Positions 51,758 through 62,666 of a DNA stretch of 64,000 nt are shown here, piece by piece (within the stretch, counting starts at the first letter, position 1; every line of letters starts with the position of its first letter). The notes under the pieces were generated by a model, which did not search any database, was not told the DNA's origin, and was given only the letters and a program-made list of their open reading frames with translations. Origin of the DNA: Synaphobranchus kaupii (lineage: Eukaryota > Chordata > Actinopteri > Anguilliformes > Synaphobranchidae); contig CM056385.1 of the NCBI GenBank assembly GCA_029718625.1, forward strand, positions 20,693,051 to 20,757,050. The letters run 5' to 3'. The translations under genes and the position numbers were made by a program.

Positions 51758-51765
51758 ATCTACAT

Positions 51766-54084
51766 ACTGCATTTGTACCTTTTAGATGCAAGTTTGTGTG
51801 TGGCAATGTACATATAGGCCTACACATTCCTCAAAAGGATATCATTATGAAGGTTCCAGTTGTTAGGTAAGAATCCATGTCCTTGTGCTATATAAAAAAT
51901 ACTTGGTATTTCTTAATGTGTGAAAACCCTACCCAAGAGAATATTGTAGATTACAGAAAGCGTGAAAATCCACACTCCTTAAATAGTTTTGACTTTATTC
52001 ATACAGGGGAAAAGCAGAAAGGGTTATAAAAATACAGAAATATCTAATTACAGATTGCACCATAGCGGTGAATTGAACCCACGGCCACACGAGGAGATTG
52101 ACATACGGGTTAAGAGTTAGCCGCCAAGTAGTTAAGCCAAGTACAGTTGGGGAAGCGCAATAGAAAATGATGCGTTGTTGTTCCTTTGCACTTTGTGTCA
52201 CCTTACTGCTGTTCTTTCCTCAATGCAAAACTCTCAAAGATCTGTAAGGTGAAATGGCCCGCTTGCAAATATTGTGAAACTACGATACGCTTCTTTGTTC
52301 GGTTCTGTGTGCGCCAGTACATCCCGCTCAGAAACTGCGTGCATATTCTCTGCATGCCTGAGATCACATGGCTCTCGTGCCAGGCTTACGAAACTCAACA
52401 AAAATCATGGAATACTTCTGGACGCTCGCTCTTTGAATGCACTTCTCAGGCACCTTTTGAGGGCAGAATCTGAAAAATGTTGATGAATTCCCTGCTCACT
52501 CTTAAGACAAGGCACCAGCATCCATTTTTCGGACTAGCAAGATAAGCTTTGCAGCACGGGGCGGATTGGCCTAGTTTTATATTCTTCTTTTAAAGTGCTA
52601 CAGCCATGTACTTGCCGTCAGAGAAAGCTCCGTTATACACACAAACCACAGTGACTATTGGGTTGGCACTGTCATGGAAGTACAGAGACGGTCAACCAGT
52701 TCGGCTTTCAAATGAACAAAAGCTCATAAAACCACTACCGTGCACGAAACGCAACAGAAAAAAAGAAAAAAAAAAGTTTTCCTCTCCCATACATACAGTA
52801 AGGGCCTCTTATGCTATGCATTCTGGAATGTGCTGCTTTGGTATAATACGGTGAATCACGTTCATGAACCCATCAACATGGAGTGGTGTATTATAACAGT
52901 GATCCCAGCTGTGTCTTCAAGAGCAAGGTCCTAATTCATAGCTGCGCACAAAGACTAAGAGCACCCCCGTTCAGGCTCAGCTTCCAGGACCCTGGAGGGT
53001 GTTGCTTCAGTGCAAAAAAGGGAGGTTCACCGGCCCATGTGTTTGCACTGAAAGGCAGGGTGGGCGGTTCAAATCACATCGGCACGCATCTGTACACGTG
53101 GCCCCCCAGATACGAGGCTGCCCTTGCTACACCGACTCGTATTGACAAACGCAGGCCGCAAGGCTGTCCGCCGGGATTGCTTGATTCAGAGGACAAGTTC
53201 CGCCCGTCATTCACGGCCAAGTTTCAACATCCACCTTCAGATTTTACATTTAACATTCAACACCTTCTTGAAGATCGCGGACCAAATAATAATTTACCAC
53301 TTATGAATCTTCAGATATTTTTGTCGTAACTTTCCTTGTTTTTTTTCCAGGGGTTTCTAAGCCCGAAGTCCCCCCTCTCAACACATGCTATATTTGCTGA
53401 AGAGCAAATAACACTAAATCTGTACTGCTGGTTTGTCAGCACGAGCTCATAGTAACTCCAACGTGGTTTGTCATTAGTCCGATACGCAACTTTAAGAAGA
53501 CCAAGCACAATTGTAGTTTAAAAAGAACCATTAAGGCAAACAGAAATGTTAATGAAAAGTTCTTCTATGAATGCCCAATGGTGTACATATAATTTCACAA
53601 CACTTCTCCCATTCAGAGAAAAGGAATGAAGGTTGCGCAGTGTTTTGAAACATATTACAAAAAATTTGAAAAAACATTTCACCCCATGAACGGTATTTGC
53701 AATGATGGCACAACAACATGATGGTGTTATGAAAAGATGATATGCAAAGCTATGTTTCCACGTAACCAAAATGATACGGACCCATCAGTTTCTCTTTTCT
53801 TCAGAAATGTATTTGTAGTCGATTCGATCAAGAGATGCTTTTTGCTTTGGATCGAGTGCGGCATTAGCTCATTAAAATGCTTCTGCAAGAAAAATTTTCA
53901 AAACCGCATTTCCCCAACAATCAAATTTGCCATTAAAGATGGAAACTTGGGTACTCCATGGATCTCTTTCATTCTTAATGGGAGTTAAGAAGCTTCCTTA
54001 CAACTGATCTCAGCAGAGCAAGGCCAACTTCCTACCAGCGATTCGCCCATTAATATAACGCAATCTCACGTCCGCAAGCCTTAC
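51766..54084. other. Intronic sequence next to exon 2
   Basis: A tRNA-B-box-like GTGGGTTCAATTC occurs on the minus strand near 52080, without a foldable cloverleaf that I can see. An open frame of 148 codons (52883-53329, plus) has no recognisable domain. Nothing else supported. Confidence 0.5.
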
Positions 54085-55196
54085 CTGATGTAACCAGTGG
54101 GGAAAGTTTGTGAGGCAGAGACGAGCTCGTTCCCTCTCTGCATCTCCGCCGGTTCCCCGTATCCTTTGACCCTGCTCCAGCCGTCCCCGGCAGGGGCCAG
54201 TGGGGGATACAGGCCGAAAATGGGCTTCTGGTCCTGCTGCTGTAAACCCACAGCGGACGGGGAGTTCACTCCGTAGTGGTAGCTCTGGCCACCGGAGGTG
54301 CTGACTCCGCACACGGAGATGGGGGAGTGGAGCGGGCTGGGGAGGTCGGCGCCTCCCATCTGACAGTAGCTCCTGCTCAGTTTCTCCTGCTTGATCACCC
54401 CCGGGGTGCACAGCTGGATGAAGGTGTCCTTTTCCTTCTTGATGACGGGCATGGGGGCGGCGGGATCCAGCGCCTGCTGCTCCGAGCCGTTCACGTTGGC
54501 GCAGACGCCGCCGCTAACAATGGGCTTGGTTTCCTTGAGCACCCCCATGTCTCCCATGAGGGCCTCGTCCACGGACAGGGCAGAGAGGAACGCGGCCTCG
54601 TCCCCCACATAGAACTCGTTGAGGTCCGTCAGCGAGCCGGGCAGATCCAGGTCCTGCAGGATGTCCATGGTGTTGTCGGCAAAGAGCCTCTGGTTCAGGT
54701 CATGGTCCTTGCCCACCTGGCCAAAGGGCTCCTGCTCCATCTCCAATCTGTCCTTTCCCAGTGGAGAAAAGTCCTCCGTCTTCACAGGGAAAGGATCAGA
54801 AGTGACTCCGCCCATCAGGGAGTCCACAGAGGCGGAGCAACGGTTCAAGTCAGCGATGCTGGCCTCCAGGAGGGAGAAGTTCTCCCCCAGAGTGAATACG
54901 CCCAGCGTGTGCGGCTGCTGCTGCTGCTGCTTCGGCATCCTCAGGTTGCTCACCATTCCCATGGCCTTGGCGTCGGGCTCCTCGGCATACAGGCCCATGG
55001 AGGCCGACACAGCCGTGGTGAGCTCCTCCCGGGGGGTACCTTTACCCACCCCGTTGGAGATGTCTCCCGGAACGGACTGAGGTGCACCGGTAGACGCTGC
55101 TCCACTCGATTCACCCTGGAAAGCTCTCCCGTTAGGATTCCCAATATTCACACTCTCATCCTGGTTATTGCTGTATTTCATTCCTCCTTGATCCAT
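54085..55196 (-). CDS. nr3c1: Glucocorticoid receptor, coding part of exon 2 (N-terminal transactivation domain)
   Basis: Encodes residues 1-370 plus two bases of codon 371. The start ATG (55196-55194) has G at -3 and G at +4; it lies nine bases inside exon 2, as in other GR genes. GR-specific blocks: AVSASMGLY (62-70), NTMDILQDLDL (175-185, the AF-1 core), FIQLCTPGVIKQEKL (259-273), CGVSTSGGQSYHY (296-308) and QQQDQKPIFGLYPPL (319-333). Three SUMO consensus sites are visible: VKTE (138-141), IKKE (252-255) and IKQE (268-271). Ser-Pro sites at 144, 287, 291 and 312 are candidate kinase targets. A five-glutamine run sits at 90-94. No stop or frameshift. It activates transcription when the cortisol-bound receptor sits on DNA. 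Whether this is teleost GR1 or GR2 cannot be decided here. Confidence 0.97.
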
Positions 55197-55205
55197 TTCG
55201 TGTCC
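55197..55205 (-). other. nr3c1: nr3c1 exon 2, 5' untranslated bases and acceptor
   Basis: The acceptor TTCAACAG ends at 55206, preceded on the minus strand by a C/T-rich tract (CCTTCCCCTGCCCCTCCTCT). The nine bases GGACACGAA then lead to the ATG. Confidence 0.88.
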
Positions 55206-55604
55206 CTGTTGAACACAGAAGAGGAGGGGCAGGGGAAGGGAACTTTTTACAAAAAAAAACAAAAAAACAAGGGAATATTCAGTATTTCAGCAAACAAACT
55301 ACTGTTGACATAGAAATAAAGCTACCCGGTATTATGTTAAAAAAGGGAATTCCGGAGATAATGTCTCTGCAGCAAATCAACAAAATAAACAATTGAATAC
55401 TGAACTGCTTCGGACAATGTAGCAGATTTTAAGGTTACCTAAATCAAAAAGGTTTACCTTTTAAATATATAGGCTATGTATTTTACAGCTAACACATGCA
55501 AATAATATGCAGCTCAAATTAGTTGTGTAAGTGTTTTTCAGAAATGCAGCCACTAAATAACAAATATGCTAAATTTAAAATTTATAAAAAAAATAAAAAT
55601 AAAA

Positions 55605-56126
55605 TAGATAAATGCAATCCCGGGGCAAAAGTATACATACTGTAGAGTACAGGGAAAAGTGATGTTTTATTGAGGTACAAGAGTGAATGATTAGGCTACA
55701 TATTTAGGTGTATGTAACACTGTGATATCAATGTTGTTTTACTTAAACCATCAGAAGGGGCAAATGTATATGCTTTATAATGGACAAAACATTTTATTAA
55801 TTTTATGACGTTTTGAATGGGGTTTTGGACCCATAGATATCTACCCCCTATACTGATGAAAAGATAGTAATTCCCACTTGAAAATGATGCAAAAGTGAGT
55901 TTTATGAGCCAAAACTGTTGATTTGTAGTTATATATCATCAATATATCTTTTTTCTTTTTTCTTTTTTTTTTAAAGAGTAGTGCACAATTTAGCCATTTG
56001 GATAGACTTGGAGACATGAATGGACAACAGGGTACACTGCCTATATTGATCTTTAGTAGTTCTGCATATCATCCTCAGATTTTGCACACTTGTGGACATG
56101 GAGTTTATGATCCAGGAAATGTATAG
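55605..56126. repeat. Dispersed repeat of unknown family, copy 2
   Basis: Same orientation and nearly full-length match to 14360-14880, with small indels (for example a TTTTTTCTTT insertion near 55960). The right end continues about 20 bases past the point where copy 1 becomes a TA repeat. Confidence 0.85.
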
Positions 56127-56289
56127 ATTTACCCGTTCACTCAGTATTTCACTGCAAACTAAAGAAAGCTATTTAACAAGTGTCTGTGATGCTTACACCT
56201 GGAGTTATAAAGCCTTAAACAGAGCACCCCCTAAATAGGTGAGAATTGACCAAATTTGCCATCTGTGCAAAGGGGTTAAGTGATCCATC

Positions 56290-56495
56290 CATATCTACTG
56301 CATACCTGCAAACCCTTGATGACTTACAGCCATTTAGCCAACCATGGGTTCCATACTATTCCCGTGTAATTTACAGCTTAATCTAGTCCCACCCACCAAT
56401 TCCCATAGATTCATTCAAATGCAGAGAGGTTATAGTATCGCTTGCAACTTAAGAGTACCTGAAAATAAGATATCAAGAGTCTTTTGATATCCTTT
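56290..56495. mobile_element. Foldback miniature element fragment
   Basis: GACTTACAGCCATTTAGCCA, CAGCTTAATCTAGTCCCACC and ATTCATTCAAATGCAGAGAG match the middle of the 4048-4867 family. It is interrupted at about 56495 by a different Tc1-like end. Confidence 0.7.
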
Positions 56496-56787
56496 TATAC
56501 CCAGTAATGATAGCATCACATGTTTACCTGTTCCAAACAGATGTTTTTGGAACTTCCCAGTCATTTTTTTGCCACTGTCCCAACTTTTTTGGAATGTGTT
56601 GCAGGCATCAGACTCGGAATTTGCGTATATTTACAAAAATAAATAAATTTGATACAGTAAAACATTAAATACCTTTTCTTAATACTGTTTTTAATTAAAT
56701 ATATGTAAAAGATAATTTTAAAATCACTGCTTTCTGCTTTTATGTGCATTTTACATACTGTCCCAACTTTTTTGGAATTGGGGTTTG

Positions 56788-56792
<5 letters not shown>
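56496..56792 (+). mobile_element. Tc1-like element, right end
   Basis: Starts around TTTTTATACCCAGTAATGAT. Contains GTTCCAAACAGATGTTTTTG and CTGTCCCAACTTTTTTGGAA twice (56576 and 56758), ending TTTGGAATTGGGGTTTGTA. This is the 3' tail and terminus of a teleost Tc1-like family; the transposase is absent. Confidence 0.7.
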
Positions 56793-56817
<25 letters not shown>

Positions 56818-56819
<2 letters not shown>

Positions 56820-57774
56820 GTGTGGAACATAATTCATTGGACAGTGACACAATTTTTGTTATTTTGGTTCTGTACTCTAGCACTTTAATTTGAGGGTATT
56901 TTCATCCATATTGGATGAACCGTTTTGAAATTATAAAACCTTTTGTACATAGCCCCCCCCCCCCATTTTTGGACAGTTTAACATAATGGACAGTTTAACA
57001 TAATGTAGAATAAAGTATTCATTTTTTATATTTGGTCGCATATCCTTTGCATGCCATGACTTCCTGATGTCTGTGACCCAAACAACATCAAAAAACTCTT
57101 GATATCTTATTTTCTGGTACTCTTACAAGCGATACAATAACTTCTCTGCATTTGAATGGAATTGGGGGGTGGGACTAGATTTAGCTGTAAATTATGCTGA
57201 ACAGTATGGAATACATGGTTGGCGAAATGGCGGTAAGTCATCAAGGGTCTGAGGGATCCTCAAACCATCAATCTGCTGCCAGATAAAATAAGTTGGGAGA
57301 AGAAACCCTTCAAGCTATCCAATCCATATATTGCATATCTGGCAGCAGAGTGATGGTTTAAGGCAGGGGTTCCCAAACCGGTCCTGGGGCCCCCCTGTGT
57401 ATGCTGGTTTTCGTTGCAACCACAGTTGCAATCCCAGAATGTTAACAAGCTGTTATTGCTTACTGTTAAACTTATTATAAGTTGCAATTTTTTTTAAATA
57501 GGCACTTCTCATGTTTAGAGGAATTATTTACCCTCTAAAGCCACATTATATCATAAATAGGTATGGATGCCATGTAGAATAAACACCCCACACACAAAAG
57601 GTTCTATAATTTCTAAACGGTTCATTCGATATGGATGAAAATACCCTCAAATTAAAGGTGAAAGTCTGCCCTTCAAACTCATTGTCATTGTATCCTTTCA
57701 AACTCAAAGTGCTAGAGTACAGAACAAAAATAACAAAAAATGTGTCGCTGTCCAATTAATTATGGTGCTCACTG
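56818..57774. mobile_element. Foldback miniature element, nearly full, with hAT end inserted
   Basis: Begins CAGTGTGGAACATAATTCAT (after a CA run) and ends ATTATGGTGCTCACTG. Shares TTGGACAGTGACACAATTTT, CATGACTTCCTGATGTCTGT and GGTGGGACTAGATTTAGCTG with the other copies. Its right half is disrupted by the sequence at 57364-57590. Confidence 0.75.
57364..57590 (+). mobile_element. hAT miniature element, left end
   Basis: Starts CAGGGGTTCCCAAACCGGTC followed by CTGTGTATGCTGGTTTTCGT, the terminus of a common teleost non-autonomous hAT. I could not find a matching right terminus, so the end is approximate. Confidence 0.6.
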
Positions 57775-57782
57775 CATGTACA

Positions 57783-58148
57783 CAGTGAGTAGGAGTACCA
57801 AAAAATAAGATATCAAGAGTCCTTTGATATTGTTGGGTCACAGACATCAGGAAGTCATGGCATGCAAAAGATATGCGACCAAATATTAAAAATTATTACT
57901 TAAATGATTCTACATTATGTTAAACTGTCCAATGTTTTGATGCCCAAAAATGGGGGGGACTATGTACAAAAGGTTCTATAATTTCTAAACGGTTCATCCG
58001 ATATGGATGAAAATACCCTCAAATTAAAGCTGAGAGACTGCACTTCAACATCATTGTCATTGTATCTTTTCAAACTCAAAGTGCTAGAATACAGAACCAA
58101 AATAACAAAAAAAACATGTCACTGTCCAATTAATTATGGTGCTCACTG
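57783..58148. mobile_element. Foldback miniature element, right half
   Basis: Runs from AGTAGGAGTACC through GTTGGGTCACAGACATCAGG to the terminus TTATGGTGCTCACTG, then TA. It is close to 8470-8917 in sequence and extent. Confidence 0.75.
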
Positions 58149-58179
<31 letters not shown>

Positions 58180-58180
58180 G
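58149..58180. repeat. (TA)n microsatellite
   Basis: TATATATATAAATATATA-type run adjoining the terminus of the preceding element; TA target sites are preferred by Tc1-like elements. Confidence 0.9.
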
Positions 58181-58554
58181 ACTACTCATATTCAGATAAA
58201 TTCAGCTGTAACTGTTGAAATCTAAAGCTTCCTGCCATTTGACAATGTATTAATTGATTTTCAAGTGCATTCTCTAATGATAGCATGCAAAATGACTTCC
58301 CTTGAGCCACTTGTCAAAACATATAGTGTTTTCATGCATAAAGACAATACATTTTCAGCAAATAATCCCTAATCCCCTAAATTCGTTAGGACAGCACTTC
58401 CAATGCAGTTTTCATAAAATTGTTTTAACCCAACACATTCATCGCATAACCGTGGCTTTGCAGCTACATGGTTAATGTCACCAATAAAAACGTCACTCAA
58501 AGAGCGCGTGGAAGCTTATTTTTGTCCCGAAACCAAAGCCAAGAAAGGTTCCCA

Positions 58555-58562
58555 TGACGTCA
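58555..58562. promoter_or_regulatory. CRE/ATF palindrome TGACGTCA
   Basis: Perfect 8-bp CRE, followed two bases later by TGCGTCATC, a second CRE/AP-1-like half. Flanking sequence is CpG-containing. Binding by CREB/ATF proteins is inferred from the motif only. Confidence 0.5.
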
Positions 58563-59404
58563 TGATGCGTCATCAGCCCTACGCAATATCTTGGCTAACA
58601 AGTGCGAATGTCCTCATGTTTAGATTGTAAGCTCGGTAGCTACGCGTTTTATGTCTCTGACATGCCCAGCTAGTTCACCATAATGACACAAAATGGAGCT
58701 TCATGCAGTAGCTAGCGGTTGTGCACCACACCGGATCTGCTCTCATGAGAAGCTAACGTTAGGTAGCCTAGCTGCATGACACCACCGCACTGGTGCACCC
58801 TGTTGGCCGTGAGCGGTACTGCATTTTTAACTTCCACACGCGACTAAATAAAACAGACCAGTTGCACTCTAAATGCAAGAAAGTTGTTTTAAACAGACAT
58901 AGATGACAACTGTGCACCAAGGTTGCTTAGCTAATTTAAAAGGCTAGGTAATGTTCATTGCGCCGATTCGCCCGTTTCTATAATGATAACACAATAAGGG
59001 TTATTACTTAGTTAACTTAGCTATCGCCCCGGTCTCGTAACTGGGGGGAAAAAGCAGATGGGAGCTAGTCAAAGTTGTGACCGAAGAAGTTCATACTGAC
59101 ACTGCGCCAAACTCTGGCACAAAATAACACGCGGTGAGGTCACAACTGCTAGCAAGCAAGCTAACGTTAGCTAATAATTTAGCGCTTGTCCGCTGATTTT
59201 GACTAGCGGGTAACTAAAATCAGCGTGCCATCTCGCCTATTTCCTAAATCGGCTACAAATATCGTCTGTACAGAATCGTAACGTTACAACAAACGCATCG
59301 CGACACACACATCTTGACTCGCACACAACGCCACAGGAAGACAAGGCAACACTGTACCCGGTATGCAATGTTTTAATTTTTTTAATAAAATAAAATAAAC
59401 CTAC

Positions 59405-59520
59405 CTCTTTCAAAGCTGAAATAATTAGGTCATCTCGAGTCGGTCACAGTCCGTAGCTGGCTAGTGTTCACCGAACTGGAAACCTGAAGTCAGTAACGTT
59501 AGCTTAGCTAGCATCCAATA
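59405..59520 (-). other. nr3c1: Candidate non-coding exon 1 of nr3c1 (3' boundary only)
   Basis: On the minus strand TTTGAAAGAG/GTAGGT makes a good donor at 59405/59404. The sequence upstream is CpG-containing and has no ATG-initiated long frame, consistent with an untranslated leader. The 5' end given is arbitrary. Other donors in the region may be used. Confidence 0.35.
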
Positions 59521-60450
59521 ATTAGTGAAATCTCATTTCCCGCATGGTGATTTATTGCAGCTAAAGTAGCCTGCTAAAACAAACAACCCAAGTTAGCTTA
59601 TCTCGCTACTACTGCTAGCTAGATATTGGGGGGAAATGCAAACGTGCAAAGAACTAGCAAGAAACTGTTAAACGTAACGTTAAATAACTAGCGCTAACTA
59701 ACGTTAAGTAGAATAGCTAACGTTAGTTGTAAATAGTTATAAATCGCATAACGTCAGCTAGTGACATGTCGTTTCATGGCTGGATAACAATATAGCTGGC
59801 GAACTTGGCTATACGCGGTTAAGCAGCAGACTAATATTTCTGGCACAAATTAGTTATTAAATCTGTCAGCTAACGTCGCAGAATAGAACATTATCTGTGT
59901 ATGTATGTACCAAGCTGCTTAGGCTACGATCGCCAGCTAGGTTAACGTTCCCCAACAAGATTTAGAGCAATGGCACACGCCCCACGGAGAGCCACAACTC
60001 GAGAGCTAACGTTAGCTAGAGCTATTTCATCCGACAATAACACAACCTTGTTGGCAAAGTACATTCGGCAACTGCAGCGAGCTAACTAAACGCGCATCGC
60101 CTTAATGTTGTCAAGCAAACCAACGCGTAATGCCGATCACACTCGGTAACACTGAGTTAAATTAGCGCTACCTAATAGAGATACAATGTTGTTAGTTAAG
60201 TTAGCGCTGCCCTAATGAAGATACAATGTCGCTAGCGATTTTACCCAACTGGCGTGACTTGAGTTGAAATGTAGCTAGCTGGCTACCAGTTAGCCCGCAA
60301 TAAAACAAACACGCACTGGAAAGGGGAGTGCGCTGCTTATTCACTACTACAGATACAGCCTGAGCACCGAGCTAGTTAAGTTACCCCTTGCCTTCCCAAA
60401 TCGCAGGGCAACTTCCATGAAAGTCAAACTTTGGAGACGTCCTCTGATTT

Positions 60451-61319
60451 TCTGTAAAGATAAATATTTTTAGGTTGTCGTATGACTTAGCCTTTTCAAA
60501 ATGACTGAAAAAAAGTTCCAAGATAGCATATCATAAGACGTGCAGGATTTCAATGACGTAGTTAGCTAGCTAACCAGCTAGCTAATACAGACGGTAGGTA
60601 ACATTTAGAGGGGACGAAGGACACGTTCACATTAGCAACTGGATATTATAAACACGACCTGTCTGAAAGCCATTATAAATCCCACGGAGAAGAATATTTC
60701 CCTCGACACAGTCCATCTTCAAACGACAGTTCTATATTCCGTATGACATCTAGCTCACACATCGCTGAGAAGACCCCACAAATGCGGACAAACAGGACAT
60801 TTACAAGCAAGAGACTTTGAACTGCTAGGAAAAGGACCTTTGCTAATTTGCCAAGAACTGACATGCGCACAGTGAGGCCGTCAGCTAATGCCAACTCATG
60901 TTTACACTAAGTTCAAAACGCTGTCACACATATTTTTTTAGATAAAATTACGATTAAGTAATAGTTGATTTTTTTTTTTTTACGAAAGACTTCCTAAAAT
61001 CGTGACTATTTTTGTCCCCTAGAACAGAGAAATGACGTTTTCAACATCTCAATTTCCATGTGCACACACACACCCACACACAATGTAATTAGGATCACAA
61101 AAGCAATATATTTGTACAGTTGTATTGCTAAGTTGATAACATATGGGGTATGAAAGGTAATGTTGAAGATGGACGTCTTCCAGTCAGAAAAACGTACTGG
61201 TTTAAGTCATTGCTCATTCATAGTTGAAGTTGTTTAGGCATGTCTTAAAGACTCATTCTCCCTCAGGTATAAATAGGCTATGTGTAGTTTGGTAACCGGT
61301 AACTCTTCGCCTGTCCTAC
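60451..61319. other. Upstream sequence, no gene recognised
   Basis: Contains a 73-codon minus-strand frame (60673-60894) of hydrophobic character with no recognised domain. T run at 60970-60980 and a short CA run near 61061. Nothing further supported. Confidence 0.5.
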
Positions 61320-61480
61320 AGACATTTGTGACAGTACCCTCTCAGAAGAAAACGGTATGAAAAAGTGCCTAAAAAGGTACAAACACTTGTCTCTGGGGTG
61401 GTGCCCGATAGGTACATGTAACATTGTACCCCTAGCCAGTAATACATAATTAATTTGTACCTTCTTTGCTTGTAAAATGT
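61320..61480. repeat. Teleost interspersed repeat fragment (GGTAC-rich)
   Basis: AAAAAGGTACAAACACTTGT, CTCTGGGGTGGTGCCCGATA and GGTACATGTAACATTGTACC resemble a widespread fish repeat with alternating GGTAC/GTACC. Family not identified. Confidence 0.5.
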
Positions 61481-62179
61481 ACTTATTAGTTGTACTTATT
61501 AGTATCGAAATAGAACATTATTGTTCAAAAAAGAAACACAGTTGCATAGTGTTCAATTGGCTCTTGATTGATTTAAATGATGCGCTGCTCTGATTATCTC
61601 TGATTAAATTGTAAAAAAAAAATAAAAAAAAGTAACTCTCCAAAGGGAACAGTACAGTATGCCACATGATCTGCAGAGAATATACTTGCAGAACAGAGTA
61701 CATAATTATCTGGTTGATTCATTTTTATGATGAATACGTGAAAAAAAAACAAGAATGTGGAGATTAATGATTCTGTGGCTTATGTGGGCTAAATTCTTTA
61801 TGACTCACAAATCTTTACTTTGGACAATGTCCCTGAATCTGCCAATATTAATTACTTAATTAATTTGCGTATCTTCCTGCAGTGTTTTATTGGAATGTAT
61901 AACAAAGAACATTTTGTTTCAGAAAATAGAAAATAAAAGGTTGGCAGATAAAAGGATGGGTCTTACGTGTACTCAAGGCAGCATGTTATATTATGTGACT
62001 GAGGTTTATCTAAAAGTTGAATATTTCTTAAATGGTTGCCCCAATTAAAAGCATAATAAATAAATGCAGAAAAGGTTATCAATGATGAAATGAACAGGGG
62101 GCAATAGGAGACAGATTAAAACAAAGCACATTAATTGTACACTCACCAATCCAATTCCTGTTTCTTCTTCATGTTAATA
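61481..62179. other. Upstream sequence, no gene seen
   Basis: AT-rich; A-rich run at 61612-61630. No supported feature. Confidence 0.55.
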
Positions 62180-62405
62180 TATCTACAGTCATAGACGTAT
62201 TTACTTAGCAGACAGCCTTACTTAGGCCAGCTTAAATAGCATAAATCTAGTCCATTTACAGTATATAGCTTGATAGTTACTGAAATCCAGTTGAGGAACC
62301 TTGCTCAATGGTACCATAGCAGTGTTCAGCTGAGATTCAAACCAACAAGCCACTGGTCACAGGCCCAGTTCCACAACACTACACTAATCTTTAGTGTAGC
62401 CTGTG
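62180..62405. repeat. Teleost interspersed repeat, diverged copy
   Basis: CTTAGCAGACAGCCTTACTT, ACCTTGCTCAATGGTACCAT and AGCAGTGTTCAGCTGAGATT parallel the better preserved copy at 62785-62985. Family unknown to me by name. Confidence 0.6.
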
Positions 62406-62666
62406 TGGTTTTTCTCAGATTTATTTATTTTTTTCAAAGGAGATGGTACGATGTGAACATGTTGTCAAGGCAACCAATGCTTTTCCAGCAGGCAGAGTGA
62501 GGGGTTGACAAAGACAAAAACATAATGTGAGTGAGCAGATTATCTACTGGGAGAGACACTGCCAATGGGAGACACACACACACACATATACAAAACTATG
62601 GTTCATTTATAATTGCCATGTTGCCAACATGCTAGCTTCACATATAACAATTTTTACTGTATACAG

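Larger units (their letters stand above)
55206..59404 (-). other. nr3c1: Probable nr3c1 intron 1
   Basis: Lies between the exon 2 acceptor and the best upstream donor. It is dense in miniature transposons (listed separately). The right boundary depends on the candidate exon 1 donor at 59404-59403 and is inferred. Confidence 0.5.
58430..60450 (-). promoter_or_regulatory. nr3c1: Candidate nr3c1 promoter / CpG-richer region
   Basis: Compared with neighbouring DNA the tract is richer in CpG and lacks recognisable transposons. It contains a full CRE palindrome, eight exact TAACGTTA palindromes (58754, 59162, 59279, 59494, 59675, 59699, 59718, 60007) and many GCTAGCTA runs. It lies about 3.2-5.2 kb upstream of the start codon, a normal place for non-coding GR first exons. 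No TATA box is obvious. The transcription start is not resolved. Confidence 0.45.

Noticed and set aside
52066..52150. Possible tRNA gene or tRNA-derived SINE on the minus strand
   Set aside because: Only a B-box-like GTGGGTTCAATTC is visible; I could not fit acceptor, D and anticodon arms.
52883..53329. A 148-codon plus-strand open frame
   Set aside because: No recognisable domain, low-complexity ends, and no start or splice evidence.
54276..55313. A 345-codon plus-strand open frame opposite exon 2
   Set aside because: Antisense shadow of the GC-rich nr3c1 coding exon; the minus-strand frame matches the receptor in every conserved block.
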